From positions 124,001-188,000 of the forward strand of contig NZ_RBRE01000039.1 of assembly GCF_003700275.1 (NCBI RefSeq): a stretch of DNA of 64,000 bases, in the 5' to 3' direction. The position numbers were made by a program, and so were the translations under genes. The notes under the pieces are model-generated. The model had not been told where the DNA came from. It saw nothing but the letters and a program-made list of their open reading frames with translations, and made no database searches. The stretch comes from Pseudomonas cichorii. Lineage in GTDB: Bacteria > Pseudomonadota > Gammaproteobacteria > Pseudomonadales > Pseudomonadaceae. This document shows, piece after piece, positions 19,773-28,473 of the stretch; position 1 is the first letter of the stretch; each line of letters starts with the position of its first letter.

Positions 19773-19780
19773 GGCTTCAT

Positions 19781-19821
19781 CAAACAAAACAAAACCCGCT
19801 CAAGGCGGGTTTTGTTTTGTT
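19781..19821. terminator. Bidirectional rho-independent terminator
   Basis: AAACAAAACAAAACCCGC-TCAA-GCGGGTTTTGTTTTG: a long near-perfect stem with T/A tails on both sides, shared by the DUF2058 gene and the convergent 59-codon gene. Confidence 0.92.
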
Positions 19822-19829
19822 GCGGATTC

Positions 19830-20009
19830 TTAATGAGTGCGCTGGCTTTCCTGCTCTTCCAGTTCCGCCTTGTAGCTATAGGCGTCCGACTCTACGTGAA
19901 ACATCCCGACCAACTGGTCCTGTTGGTAGACGTCCCAGATCTGAATGCCGTCGGCAACAGCTTCATGGGAAAGGTGGGCTTCGTCGCGCTCAGTAACTTT
20001 TACGGTCAT
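19830..20009 (-). CDS. Small conserved-looking protein (59 aa)
   Basis: Reading 20009 to 19830 gives 59 aa starting MTVKVTERDEAHLSHEA, with WDVYQQDQLVGMFHVESDA and an acidic tail EELEEQESQRTH. The composition is that of a soluble acidic protein, third positions are GC-biased, and it ends 9 bases before a terminator that suits its direction. Upstream, GGAG-like sequence precedes the ATG. I do not recognise the family. The pattern of short beta strands is reminiscent of small DUF proteins often found here in Pseudomonas. Confidence 0.7.
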   Translation of the reverse strand: MTVKVTERDEAHLSHEAVADGIQIWDVYQQDQLVGMFHVESDAYSYKAELEEQESQRTH

Positions 20010-20341
20010 ATTGATAAACTCCTGACTCTAAAAAACTGCGGCGATGTGTCGCAGGACTCTTTTATAGAATCGGTTCGCTTGCTAAGTAAACAGGCAGTTT
20101 TTGCGCGACAGGCCCATTGAACTTTTTGCGTGGCTGGAGGCTTTGAATGGCGGGGCTTTCAGGTTTTTCGCGGGGTAGATGAAGGATTCTTCATGAAGGG
20201 GTTCGCGAAGGAATTGGCTCCTGTGGAGGGAAGCCAAACAAGGTTTGTTGGAGGCAGCTTGCTGGCGAAAAGACCTGAGAACCGACAGATATTCTGCGTC
20301 TGTCCGTTAAAGTCGCCAGCAAGCTGCCTCCCACAAAAGGC
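20010..20341. other. Intergenic region with repeats
   Basis: This 332-base gap has no gene. The left part (20010-20110) would carry the promoter of the 59-codon gene. A REP-like half unit (TTCGCGAAGGAATTGGCTCC) lies near 20201-20220 and a different REP doublet at 20242-20338. Confidence 0.6.
20242..20338. repeat. Inverted REP doublet of a second family
   Basis: GGAGGCAGCTTGCTGGCGA (from about 20250) and its complement TCGCCAGCAAGCTGCCTCC (20313-20331) are almost exact inverted copies about 45 bases apart; the spacer itself contains GACAGA/TCTGTC. The core differs from the GAATTCATTCGCGAA-type repeats elsewhere in the window. Confidence 0.85.
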
Positions 20342-21055
20342 TTAGCTGCCTTTCACTGCCTTGCCGTTGACGGTGCCGTCCAACAGCATGATGTTGTATT
20401 CCTTGCCGTCGGTTTCAACCTGTTGCAGGCGGACCAGCAGGTAGTCCCAGTCCTTGGCGAACCACAGGACGGTGGTGCGCTTGCTTTGCGTCGGATCACG
20501 TACGCGCTCGACCTTGATCGCATCGACCTGGCCAGCCTTGGTGGCGACTTTTTCCGAACCCAGCACGCGGAAGTCATAAGTATCCACTTCGTCACCATCG
20601 ACGACCTGATAGCTCATGCTCTTCTTGCCGGCAGCCACGTCATGTTGCAGCGCCAGTTGATAGGTGGACTTGTCGAGAACGCCACGGTTGAGCGGCAGCT
20701 TGATCGCGTCGCCACGGTCGCTGCCGGTCACGAACTTGGTGTTCCAGTCGAAGGCCAGATCAACCTTCTTGGACTTGCCCAGGCCGCTGCGCTCGAAGTT
20801 GTAGGTCTGTGGCAGCAGCACGTCCTTGTCGATCTTCAGCGTGCTGACTTCGGTCAGGCTGGCGATCATCATCGATGCCTTGAAGTTGAGGGTCCAGGTG
20901 CCGTTGGCGCCTGCCTCGAGACTGCGTTCGGCCGTACCGCTCATGGGAAGCTGCTTCCAGTCGGCGGTGTAGCTTGCGGAGAAGGGTTGAAGATCTGCTG
21001 CATGTGCCGCAGGCAGTGCGAACAGAGCGAAAGCGAAGAGCAGTGCACGACGCAT
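20342..21055 (-). CDS. DUF3108 exported protein
   Basis: 237 aa with a cleavable signal peptide (LLFAFALFALPAAHAA, cut after AHA). The remainder is beta-rich and matches DUF3108, periplasmic proteins of unknown role (LQPFSASYTADWKQLPMSGTAERSLE). It lies directly downstream of purN with an 8-base gap, and the same order is seen in other pseudomonads, though no link to purine synthesis is obvious. Confidence 0.87.
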   Translation of the reverse strand: MRRALLFAFALFALPAAHAADLQPFSASYTADWKQLPMSGTAERSLEAGANGTWTLNFKASMMIASLTEVSTLKIDKDVLLPQTYNFERSGLGKSKKVDLAFDWNTKFVTGSDRGDAIKLPLNRGVLDKSTYQLALQHDVAAGKKSMSYQVVDGDEVDTYDFRVLGSEKVATKAGQVDAIKVERVRDPTQSKRTTVLWFAKDWDYLLVRLQQVETDGKEYNIMLLDGTVNGKAVKGS

Positions 21056-21063
21056 GGTGTCTC

Positions 21064-21714
21064 CTAGTCTTGAATCAAGTGACCGGTAGGCGGAAGTAGC
21101 TTGCCATCCAGTAGTGAACCTTTATCGCCAAGACGCAACCGGCCTTCGGCGAACCAGCGTATGGCCAACGGGTAGATACGGTGTTCCTGTACGTGGACTC
21201 GTTGCGCAAGTGTGGCTGGCGAGTCTTGCAACTCTACCGAAATCACAGCCTGTACGACCAGTGGTCCGCCATCGAGTTCCTCGGTGACGAAATGCACACT
21301 GCAGCCGTGCTCGCTATCCCCGGCTTCCAGAGCCCGTTGATGGGTATGTAAACCTTTGTAACGAGGCAGCAGGGAAGGGTGGATATTGAGCAGGCGACCC
21401 TGATAGTGGCGCACGAAGTCCGCAGTCAGGATGCGCATGAATCCGGCCAGTACCACCAGCTGTGGCTGGAAGGTGTCGATCAGTTGCATCAGGGCGCTGT
21501 CGAAGGCCTCGCGGCCTTCGTAGGCCTTGTGATCCAGGACGCAGGCTTCGATACCTGCGTCCCTGGCGCGTTGCAGACCGAACGCATCGTCCCGGTTGGA
21601 AATGACGGCCCGGATCCGGACGGGGCTGGCCCCGTCCTTGAAGCTGTCGATCATGGCTTGCAGGTTGCCACCGGTGCCGGAAAGCAGCACCACGACATCA
21701 CAGGTGGCAGACAT
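21064..21714 (-). CDS. purN: Phosphoribosylglycinamide formyltransferase PurN
   Basis: 216 aa. Transfers formyl from 10-formyl-THF to GAR (third step of purine synthesis). Motifs: LLSGTGGNLQAMID for phosphate, a catalytic Asn-His-Asp set in LLNIHPSLLPRYKGLHTHQRAL, and EELDGGPLV. The start ATG 21714 shares one base with the purM stop, so translation is coupled. Confidence 0.96.
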   Translation of the reverse strand: MSATCDVVVLLSGTGGNLQAMIDSFKDGASPVRIRAVISNRDDAFGLQRARDAGIEACVLDHKAYEGREAFDSALMQLIDTFQPQLVVLAGFMRILTADFVRHYQGRLLNIHPSLLPRYKGLHTHQRALEAGDSEHGCSVHFVTEELDGGPLVVQAVISVELQDSPATLAQRVHVQEHRIYPLAIRWFAEGRLRLGDKGSLLDGKLLPPTGHLIQD

Positions 21715-22772
21715 CAATGGGCCTTGAGGTTCTTCAGCTCGACTTGTGCTGCGCCTTCGGCGGCGGTGGCGATCTGGCCGATGACCCAAGGTTGCTCGCC
21801 AGCTTCGCGCAGTACGTTCAGGGCCGTTTCAACGTGCTTCTGGGCAACACAGATCACCATGCCGACGCCGCAGTTCAGCACGCGGTGCATTTCGTTTTCT
21901 TCCACGTTGCCTTGCTGTTGCAGCCAGTCGAAAACCGCAGGACGCTGCCAGCTGGCGACGTCGACCACTGCCTGCGCGCCTTTTGGCAGTACACGCGGGA
22001 TGTTGTCCAGCAGGCCGCCACCGGTGATGTGGGCCATGGCCTTGACCGCGCCGGTTTCCTTGATGAGCTTGAGCAGCGGCTTGACGTAGATGCGGGTTGG
22101 CGCCATCAGCAGGTCGGTCAGTGGCTGGCCGTCGAGCTGGATGCTTTCGATATCGGCACCGGCAACTTCGATGATCTTGCGGATCAGTGAGTAGCCATTG
22201 GAGTGCGGGCCGGAAGACGGCAGGGCAAGCAGTGCATCACCGGCAGCGACTTTCGAGCCGTCAATGATTTCGGCCTTTTCCACCACGCCGACGCAGAAAC
22301 CGGCCAGGTCGTAGTCTTCGCCTTCGTACATGCCCGGCATTTCGGCGGTTTCACCACCTACCAGCGAGCAGCCTGCCAGCTCGCAGCCGGCACCGATGCC
22401 GGTCACGACCTGGGCGGCGGTGTCGACGTTGAGCTTGCCGGTGGCGTAGTAGTCGAGGAAGAACAGCGGCTCTGCGCCACAGACCACCAGATCGTTGACG
22501 CACATGGCGACCAGGTCGATGCCGATGCTGTCGTGCTTGTTCAGGTTCAGGGCCAGGCGCAGCTTGGTGCCGACGCCGTCGGTGCCGGAAACCAGAACCG
22601 GTTGCTTGTAGCCGGCCGGGATTTCGCAAAGGGCGCCGAAACCTCCCAGGCCGCCCATGACTTCCGGACGCTTGGTGCGCTTGGCGACGCTCTTGATGCG
22701 TTCGACCAATGCTTCACCGGCGTCGATGTCTACACCGGCGTCTTTGTAGCTCAGGGAGGGTTGCTTGCTCAT
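21714..22772 (-). CDS. purM: Phosphoribosylformylglycinamidine cyclo-ligase PurM
   Basis: 352 aa AIR synthetase (fifth step of purine synthesis). Signature [13 protein letters not shown] at about residue 63, [23 protein letters not shown], and [11 protein letters not shown]. First gene of a purM-purN operon read leftwards. Its upstream region carries a MITE-like palindrome shared with the divergent DUF2066 gene. Confidence 0.97.
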   Translation of the reverse strand: MSKQPSLSYKDAGVDIDAGEALVERIKSVAKRTKRPEVMGGLGGFGALCEIPAGYKQPVLVSGTDGVGTKLRLALNLNKHDSIGIDLVAMCVNDLVVCGAEPLFFLDYYATGKLNVDTAAQVVTGIGAGCELAGCSLVGGETAEMPGMYEGEDYDLAGFCVGVVEKAEIIDGSKVAAGDALLALPSSGPHSNGYSLIRKIIEVAGADIESIQLDGQPLTDLLMAPTRIYVKPLLKLIKETGAVKAMAHITGGGLLDNIPRVLPKGAQAVVDVASWQRPAVFDWLQQQGNVEENEMHRVLNCGVGMVICVAQKHVETALNVLREAGEQPWVIGQIATAAEGAAQVELKNLKAH

Positions 22773-23245
22773 AAAAATCCAGGCCTTTAGGGGGGATTCG
22801 GGGGTATCGACCGCTGCGGCGGGGCCAGTTCAAGGCAGCGCTTTCGCGCAGTGCCGTTTCGGCCACCACCATCGCCAGTCTGCGAAGGCGCGCGATTTTA
22901 TCAGGCTTGCTGCGCATGAGCCATCCTTGGGCCGACGGGCAGGGCGCTATCAGGCAAAAATAAAATCCGGGTCGCCCATATAAACAAGCTTTCAGATTGT
23001 GTGAAAGCGTAGCGAGCGAAGGTCAGGCAGGCGAAAGCAGGCGAGGAACGGTCGGAGTCGCGCTCGACTTTACGTGTTGTAAATGAGCATTCTGAGCCTG
23101 CTTTCAACGCAGCATGATCGAGCGCAGTAGTTTTCACGCAGTCTGGGTAATTTAATGTGAATGATTGGCAAGGACCTGCTGTCTCAGGCATGTTGAACAC
23201 CTTTACACGGTTTTCAATACCGTTTTTTCCGTTCGGGAACTGTCC
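22773..23245. other. Divergent purM/DUF2066 intergenic region
   Basis: 473 bases without a credible gene. The left 130 bases should contain the purM promoter. The middle is the 153-base palindromic element at 22993-23145, and the right 100 bases (AT-richer) should contain the promoter of the DUF2066 gene. Confidence 0.6.
22993..23145. mobile_element. MITE-like palindromic element
   Basis: The ends are CAGATTGTGTGAAAG and, inverted, CAGACTGCGTGAAAA, matching at 12 of 15 positions. Similarity continues inward: GCGAGCGA versus GCGCTCGA, and GCGAAAGCAGGC versus TTGAAAGCAGGC, giving two imperfect arms of about 70 bases around a TTTACGTGTTGTAAA core. There is no coding sequence. This has the form of a miniature inverted-repeat element of the type dispersed in Pseudomonas genomes; parentage is not known and no target duplication is obvious. 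Confidence 0.6.
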
Positions 23246-24319
23246 ATGCGTTTTTCTAGATTCCTTTTCGTCGGCTGCCTGTCCCTGTTCAGCCTGCCCG
23301 GCCTTGCCGAGACCGTCAGCAATTTGTATCAGGTCCGCGAGCCGGTCAGCGGCCAGTCGCCCGAGGAGCGTACCCGCGCCACTCAAGCTGCTCTTGAAAC
23401 ACTGGTCGTGCGCCTGACCGGCGATGCCAAGGCCGCGCAAGGTTCGGCACTGGCCGGCCTGCGCAAGGACCCGCAACAGATCATCAGCCAGTACGGCTAT
23501 GAAGCCGGCCCGCCGGAGACGCTGCTGGTGGATTTCGATCCGGGCACCACCGAGCGTTCCCTGCGTCAGGCCGGTCTGGCGATCTGGGGCAGCAATCGTC
23601 CGTCGATTCTGGGCTGGTGGCTGCTCGATTCCACTGAAGGCTCCAATCTGGTCGGCGATGGCCAGGCCTCTGCCGAACCCCTGCGGCGTGCCGCCCAGCA
23701 TCGCGGCCTGCCATTGCGCCTGCCGCTGGCTGACTTGAGCGAGCAGGGTGTTGGCACCGCGAAAAACCTTGAAGGCACCGATGCCACGCCATTGAAGGAA
23801 GCTTCCGAGCGCTATGGCGCCGACGCGATCCTGGCCGTGCATGCCCGTGAAGAAGCCGGGCAGTGGCAAGGCAAGTGGCGGCTGTGGCTGGGCGATCAGC
23901 GCGAACAGGGCACGGCTACCGGCGCCAACTCCGAGGCGCTGGCCGATGCGGTTCTATTGGCAGTCAGCCAGCGACTGGCGCCACGCTTCGTCGCCAAGCC
24001 GGGCGCGGCCAGCGGTCTGGTGGTGCAAGTGCAGGGCATGACTCTGGAGCGTTATGCGCAACTGCTGAATCTGCTCGAACCCCTGGGTGGTCGGCTCCAG
24101 TCGGTCGAGGCTGACCGGGTGACTTTTGAGGTCATGAGCAGCGCCGATCAGCTACGCTCGCAATTGTCCCTGGCCAAATTGCAGGAAGTGCCAGCCAGCG
24201 AGGCGGCCGCCGCTGTACCGCCGCCGGCCGCGCCGGTCGATGCCGCTGCGACCCCGGCACCTGCCGCTACGCCATTGACTGTGCCGGTGTCCGCGCCGCA
24301 ACTGTATTTCCGCTGGTAG
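23246..24319 (+). CDS. DUF2066 exported protein
   Basis: 357 aa. Signal peptide (RFSRFLFVGCLSLFSLPGLAE), then a domain of unknown function DUF2066 (ALETLVVRLTGD, GPPETLLVDFDPGTTERSL), and an Ala/Pro-rich tail (residues ~320-350) before the end QLYFRW. Start ATG 23246. Probably periplasmic or envelope-associated. The next gene encodes an AI-2E family permease after 48 bases. Confidence 0.86.
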   Translation: MRFSRFLFVGCLSLFSLPGLAETVSNLYQVREPVSGQSPEERTRATQAALETLVVRLTGDAKAAQGSALAGLRKDPQQIISQYGYEAGPPETLLVDFDPGTTERSLRQAGLAIWGSNRPSILGWWLLDSTEGSNLVGDGQASAEPLRRAAQHRGLPLRLPLADLSEQGVGTAKNLEGTDATPLKEASERYGADAILAVHAREEAGQWQGKWRLWLGDQREQGTATGANSEALADAVLLAVSQRLAPRFVAKPGAASGLVVQVQGMTLERYAQLLNLLEPLGGRLQSVEADRVTFEVMSSADQLRSQLSLAKLQEVPASEAAAAVPPPAAPVDAAATPAPAATPLTVPVSAPQLYFRW

Positions 24320-24367
24320 TCCGGCAAGGGTGCCGGATTACGTTTTCATTTGGGGTTGGGGTCATTG

Positions 24368-25441
24368 ATGACTGATACAAGGCGTTGGTTGTTGTTTGGC
24401 GGGATTGCCCTGCTGGCTGCGTTCATCTTTCTGCTGCATCCGATTCTGATGCCGTTCCTGGTCGCGCTGTTGCTGGCCTACATGGGCGATCCGCTGGTGG
24501 ATCGCCTGGAAAGGCTCGGCATGTCGAGAACCCTGGGCGTGGTGGCGGTCTTCGGGCTGTTCACCCTGGTGCTGATGGCGCTGCTGCTGGTGCTGGTGCC
24601 GATGCTGGCCAAGCAGTTGTTTCGTCTGTACGAGCTGGCGCCGCAGATTCTCGACTGGCTGCAACACACGGCGCTGCCGTGGGTGCAGGCCAAGTTCGGT
24701 CTGTCTGAAGGTTTCTGGAAGTTCGACAAGCTCAAGACCGCGCTTTCCGAACACATGGGGCAGGCGGGCGATATCGTCAGTGTGGTGCTGTCGCAAGCTA
24801 CCGCTTCAAGCCTGGCGCTGATCGGCTGGCTGACCAATCTGGTGCTGATCCCGGTGGTGTGCTTCTACCTGCTGCGCGATTGGGACCTGATGATGGGCAA
24901 GACCCGCAATCTGCTGCCGCGCCATCGCGAAGAGCAGGTCGTGAAGCTTGCCGGTGAATGTCATGAAGTACTGGGTGCGTTCATTCGTGGCCAGTTGCTG
25001 GTGATGGTCGGCCTGGGCGTGATCTACGCGGCCGGCCTGATGCTGGTCGGCCTGGAGCTTGGGCTGTTGATCGGCGTGATTGCCGGGCTGGCGGCCATCG
25101 TGCCTTATATGGGGTTTGTGATCGGCATTGGCGCGGCGCTGGTTGCCGGCCTGTTCCAGTTCGGCGGCGAGTTGTATCCGATGCTGGGGATCGTCGCGGT
25201 GTTCATGATCGGTCAGATGCTCGAAGGCATGGTGCTCACGCCATTGCTGGTGGGCGACCGGATCGGTCTGCATCCGGTGGCGGTGATCTTTGCGATCCTT
25301 GCGGGTGGCGAGTTGTTCGGCTTTACCGGAATTCTGCTGGCGCTGCCGGTCGCCGCGGTGATCATGGTGCTGGTGCGCCATATCCATGAGCTATATAAAG
25401 GCTCTGAAATCTACAGCGGCATGGAAGACCCTGATCTATAG
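24368..25441 (+). CDS. AI-2E family (PerM-type) membrane transporter
   Basis: 357 aa, about eight membrane segments with a cytoplasmic insert near residues 105-145. The family motif region NLVLIPVVCFYLLRDWD and GRHREEQVVKLAGECHEVLGAFIRGQ-like segment with PYMGFVIGIGAALVAG are typical of PF01594. Members export small molecules or act as Na+/H+ antiporters; the substrate here is unknown. ATG 24368 is preferred over an in-frame codon 18 bases earlier because of its GGGGTTGGGG-like ribosome site. Confidence 0.88.
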   Translation: MTDTRRWLLFGGIALLAAFIFLLHPILMPFLVALLLAYMGDPLVDRLERLGMSRTLGVVAVFGLFTLVLMALLLVLVPMLAKQLFRLYELAPQILDWLQHTALPWVQAKFGLSEGFWKFDKLKTALSEHMGQAGDIVSVVLSQATASSLALIGWLTNLVLIPVVCFYLLRDWDLMMGKTRNLLPRHREEQVVKLAGECHEVLGAFIRGQLLVMVGLGVIYAAGLMLVGLELGLLIGVIAGLAAIVPYMGFVIGIGAALVAGLFQFGGELYPMLGIVAVFMIGQMLEGMVLTPLLVGDRIGLHPVAVIFAILAGGELFGFTGILLALPVAAVIMVLVRHIHELYKGSEIYSGMEDPDL

Positions 25442-25623
25442 AAGGTTGATACAGGTCCGAATCTGTCGCTCGCCCACCGGACAATCCAGAGATTTGCGCT
25501 GCCAAAGCGCAAGTCTTTGATTTTGCTTGGGGTATGGCGCATTGTGCCGTCGCCGCCACGGGTATAAACTTTGCGCACTTTACCAGAGGCCCTTAACGGT
25601 TCGCCTGAACCGTGTCAGCCAGC

Positions 25624-26328
25624 ATGAAACCGATTCAGTTGCCCCTGAGTGTTCGTCTGCGCGATGACGCCACTTTCATCAATTACTATCCCGGCGCCAA
25701 CGCTGCGGCACTCGGCTATGTCGAGCGACTGTGCGAGGCCGACGCGGGGTGGACGGAAAGCCTGATCTATCTGTGGGGCAAGGATGGCGTAGGTCGCACG
25801 CATTTGCTGCAGGCGGCGTGCCTGCGTTTCGAGCAGATGGGCGAGCCTTCTGTCTATCTGCCGCTGGCTGAAGTGATTGATGAAGGGGTTGAGCTGTTCG
25901 ATCACCTTGAGCAGTACGAACTGGTTTGCCTGGACGACCTGCAAGCGGTTGTCGGCAAGCCGGAGTGGGAAGAAGCCCTGTTTCACCTGTTCAACCGTCT
26001 GCGTGACAGCGGACGTCGCCTGCTGATCGCGGCCTCCAAGTCGCCGCGTGAGTTGCCGGTCAAGCTGCCTGATCTCAAGTCCCGGCTGACCATGGCCCTG
26101 GTTTTCCAGATGCGTCCGTTGTCCGATGAAGACAAGCTGCGTGCCCTGCAACTGCGCGCTTCACGGCGCGGCCTGCACCTGACCGATGAAGTCGGGCATT
26201 TCATCCTGACGCGCGGCACGCGCAGCATGAGCGCCCTGTTCGAGTTGCTTGAGCGTCTGGATCAGGCCTCTCTCCAGGAAAAGCGCAAGCTGACCATTCC
26301 CTTCCTCAAGGAAACCCTCGGTTGGTAG
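25624..26328 (+). CDS. hda: DnaA regulatory inactivator Hda
   Basis: 234 aa AAA+ protein related to DnaA. With the beta clamp it promotes hydrolysis of DnaA-bound ATP, limiting re-initiation. The N-terminal clamp-binding motif is QLPLSVRL, followed by the Walker region LIYLWGKDGVGRTHLLQAA and a sensor Arg near TRGTRSMSALFELLERLD. It has no DNA-binding domain, as expected. ATG 25624 gives MKPIQLPLS, the usual start. Confidence 0.94.
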   Translation: MKPIQLPLSVRLRDDATFINYYPGANAAALGYVERLCEADAGWTESLIYLWGKDGVGRTHLLQAACLRFEQMGEPSVYLPLAEVIDEGVELFDHLEQYELVCLDDLQAVVGKPEWEEALFHLFNRLRDSGRRLLIAASKSPRELPVKLPDLKSRLTMALVFQMRPLSDEDKLRALQLRASRRGLHLTDEVGHFILTRGTRSMSALFELLERLDQASLQEKRKLTIPFLKETLGW

Positions 26329-26342
26329 ATCAGGCCTTGCTG

Positions 26343-27086
26343 ATGCAGACGGCGGCAGCCTTGCGCCATGCTCAGCGAATCCTGGTGATTACCGGTGCCG
26401 GGCTTTCCGCCGATTCGGGGCTGCCGACCTATCGTGGCGTCGGCGGGCTGTACAACGGCAAGACCGATGATGGCCTGCCGATCGAAGTGGCCCTGTCGGG
26501 GCCGATGCTGCGGCGCGATCCTGAACTCTGCTGGAAGTACATCGCCGAACTGGGCAAGGCCTGTCTCGGCGGTCAGCCCAACGCTGCGCATTACGCCATC
26601 GCTCAATTGCAGAGAATCAAGCCCGAGTGTTGGGTCCTGACCCAGAACGTCGATGGCTATCATCGTGCGGCGGGCAGTCCACCGGAACGTCTGATCGAAA
26701 TTCACGGGCAGATGGCTCCGCTGTTTTGCCAGTCATGCGCTGCACAAGACCTGCACTTGAGTGAACATCTGCAGCGTCCGTTGCCGCCGTTGTGCCGGAT
26801 CTGTAGTGGCGTTATGCGACCGTCCGTCGTGCTATTTCAGGAGATGCTGCCGGAGAAAGCTTTAGAAACACTCTATGAAGAGATGGCTAAAGGCTTCGAT
26901 GCGGTGTTGAGTATCGGCACCACCGCCAGCTTCCCCTATATCCACGAACCTGTGCTGCGCACCCGTGTTTCCGGGGGCTTTACCGCAGAAATCAATCCGG
27001 CGCCGACCGATCACAGTGCGCAGATGGACGTTTTTCTGCAGTGCCGAGCGGCACATGTCATGGAAAAACTGATAAGTCACATCTGA
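26343..27086 (+). CDS. Sirtuin (NAD-dependent protein deacylase)
   Basis: 247 aa. NAD-binding GAGLSADSGLPTYRG, catalytic His in QNVDGYHRAAGSPPERLIEIHGQ, and zinc pairs CQSC and CRIC. Removes acyl groups from lysine using NAD. It overlaps or abuts the hda end: a TTG at 26322 would overlap hda by 7 bases, while ATG 26343 has no overlap. I chose the ATG; the TTG start remains possible. Not to be confused with the cobalamin gene cobB further on. Confidence 0.88.
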   Translation: MQTAAALRHAQRILVITGAGLSADSGLPTYRGVGGLYNGKTDDGLPIEVALSGPMLRRDPELCWKYIAELGKACLGGQPNAAHYAIAQLQRIKPECWVLTQNVDGYHRAAGSPPERLIEIHGQMAPLFCQSCAAQDLHLSEHLQRPLPPLCRICSGVMRPSVVLFQEMLPEKALETLYEEMAKGFDAVLSIGTTASFPYIHEPVLRTRVSGGFTAEINPAPTDHSAQMDVFLQCRAAHVMEKLISHI

Positions 27087-27161
27087 CTCGATTGAATTTG
27101 CAAATCGTATGGATAGCGGGCATAGTCTCGCCTTCTTAGAAGTCCAGCCACGGTCGTGCCC

Positions 27162-27836
27162 ATGCAAGTAGTTCGCTTCGCACCCCTCGTGCCACTCGCA
27201 CTCGTTACTTTTTTGTTTGGTTGCTCTGCCAATTTACCGGTTCAAGAGCAGCAACCGCAGTATCAGAGTTCCAACAATTCGCAGTCTGCAGCCCGTCGTG
27301 CCGACGCCGCCGTATTGCAGCAGGAACTGGCCAGCGAAGAAGAGCTGGCCGGTTTTGCCGATAACAAGCCTTACCAGTTGCCGGTTCTGGCCGACAGCAT
27401 TCTGGAGCGTGGCAAGTCGCTGATCGGTACTCGCTATCGTTTCGGCGGTTCCTCGACTACTTCAGGGTTCGATTGCAGCGGCTTCATCGGTTATCTGTTT
27501 CGTGAAGAGGCCGGCATGAGCCTGCCACGCTCGACTCGCGAAATGATCAACGTCGATGCACCTCTGGTTGCGCGCAATGACCTCAAGCCAGGCGATCTGC
27601 TGTTTTTCAGCACCCGTGGCCGTGGTCGTGTAAGCCATGCAGCGATTTATCTGGGTGACGATCAGTTCATCCATTCCAGCAGCCGCCGCAGCGGTGGTGT
27701 GCGCATCGACAGCCTCGATGACGCCTACTGGAGCAAGACCTTCATCGAAGCCAAGCGTGCCCTGGCAATGGCTCCTTCCGCAGAGCCTGTCCAGACCACT
27801 GCGATGACATCGACTACAATCAAGCGCCATAAATGA
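27162..27836 (+). CDS. NlpC/P60 cell-wall peptidase, lipoprotein (1)
   Basis: 224 aa. Lipobox FLFGC (Cys21), low-complexity linker of Gln/Ser to about residue 70, then an NlpC/P60 domain with the catalytic Cys in GFDCSGFIGY (Cys105), a second motif KPGDLLFFSTRGRGRVSHAAIY with the His, and a DSLDDAYW end. Expected to cut peptidoglycan stem peptides at the outer membrane or cell wall. GTG 27156 is an alternative start two codons earlier. Confidence 0.87.
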   Translation: MQVVRFAPLVPLALVTFLFGCSANLPVQEQQPQYQSSNNSQSAARRADAAVLQQELASEEELAGFADNKPYQLPVLADSILERGKSLIGTRYRFGGSSTTSGFDCSGFIGYLFREEAGMSLPRSTREMINVDAPLVARNDLKPGDLLFFSTRGRGRVSHAAIYLGDDQFIHSSSRRSGGVRIDSLDDAYWSKTFIEAKRALAMAPSAEPVQTTAMTSTTIKRHK

Positions 27837-27843
27837 TAAATAC

Positions 27844-27872
27844 GCAGACAGGCATCAGCCTGTCTGCTTTTT
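27844..27872 (+). terminator. Rho-independent terminator between the two NlpC/P60 genes
   Basis: GCAGACAGGC-ATCA-GCCTGTCTGC followed by TTTTT: a perfect 10-base stem. It suggests the two peptidase genes are separate transcription units or differ in level. Confidence 0.9.
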
Positions 27873-27920
27873 CAGGTTCTCGGCAGCGTAAGGCCGCATC
27901 CAGATCAGGTTGTCGTGGTT

Positions 27921-28463
27921 ATGTCGATTACGTTACGTCTGGCGGTCATTTCCCTCGCCGTGTTGCTGGGTGCTTGTGCCAGCTCACCGCCTCCTCAGCC
28001 TCGGGTCGTTCAGCGTCCGACGGTTTATGCTCCCCCGCAGGTTCTCTCCCAGGCTGCCGAAGACGTGCTGTTCCGTGCGCTCGGGCTGGTTGGTACGCCT
28101 TATCGCTGGGGCGGCAACACGCCTGATTCAGGGTTCGATTGCAGCGGTTTGATCGGCTATGTCTATCGCGATGCGGCCGGTATCTCGTTGCCGCGCTCTA
28201 CCCGCGACATGATTGTGATGGGCGCGCCGAATGTCGGGCGTGAACAACTGCAGTCCGGTGATCTGGTGTTCTTCGCCACTTCTGGCGGCTCGCAGGTTTC
28301 CCACGCGGGGATTTATGTCGGAGAAGGGCGCTTCGTGCACGCACCGGCAACCGGTGGCACGGTGAAGCTGGACAGTCTCGACAAGCCGTATTGGCAAAAG
28401 GCCTATCTCAACGCCAAGCGCGTGATCCAGCCCTCGAATCTGGCGCAGAATATCCAGCAGTAA
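27921..28463 (+). CDS. NlpC/P60 cell-wall peptidase, lipoprotein (2)
   Basis: 180 aa. Lipobox LLGAC (Cys19), Pro-rich linker, catalytic Cys in GFDCSGLIGY (Cys74), His in GGSQVSHAGIYV and the terminal helix AKRVIQPS. Clearly related to the upstream copy (same Cys context and DSLDKPYWQKAYLNAKR near the end), a tandem duplication with divergence in linker length. GTG 27915 is an alternative start. Confidence 0.88.
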   Translation: MSITLRLAVISLAVLLGACASSPPPQPRVVQRPTVYAPPQVLSQAAEDVLFRALGLVGTPYRWGGNTPDSGFDCSGLIGYVYRDAAGISLPRSTRDMIVMGAPNVGREQLQSGDLVFFATSGGSQVSHAGIYVGEGRFVHAPATGGTVKLDSLDKPYWQKAYLNAKRVIQPSNLAQNIQQ

Positions 28464-28473
28464 TCACCACTCT

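Noticed and set aside
22901..23869. 322-codon minus-strand frame spanning the MITE-like element and the DUF2066 gene
   Set aside because: It crosses a palindromic element and antisense of a gene with a clear signal peptide; no family pattern.
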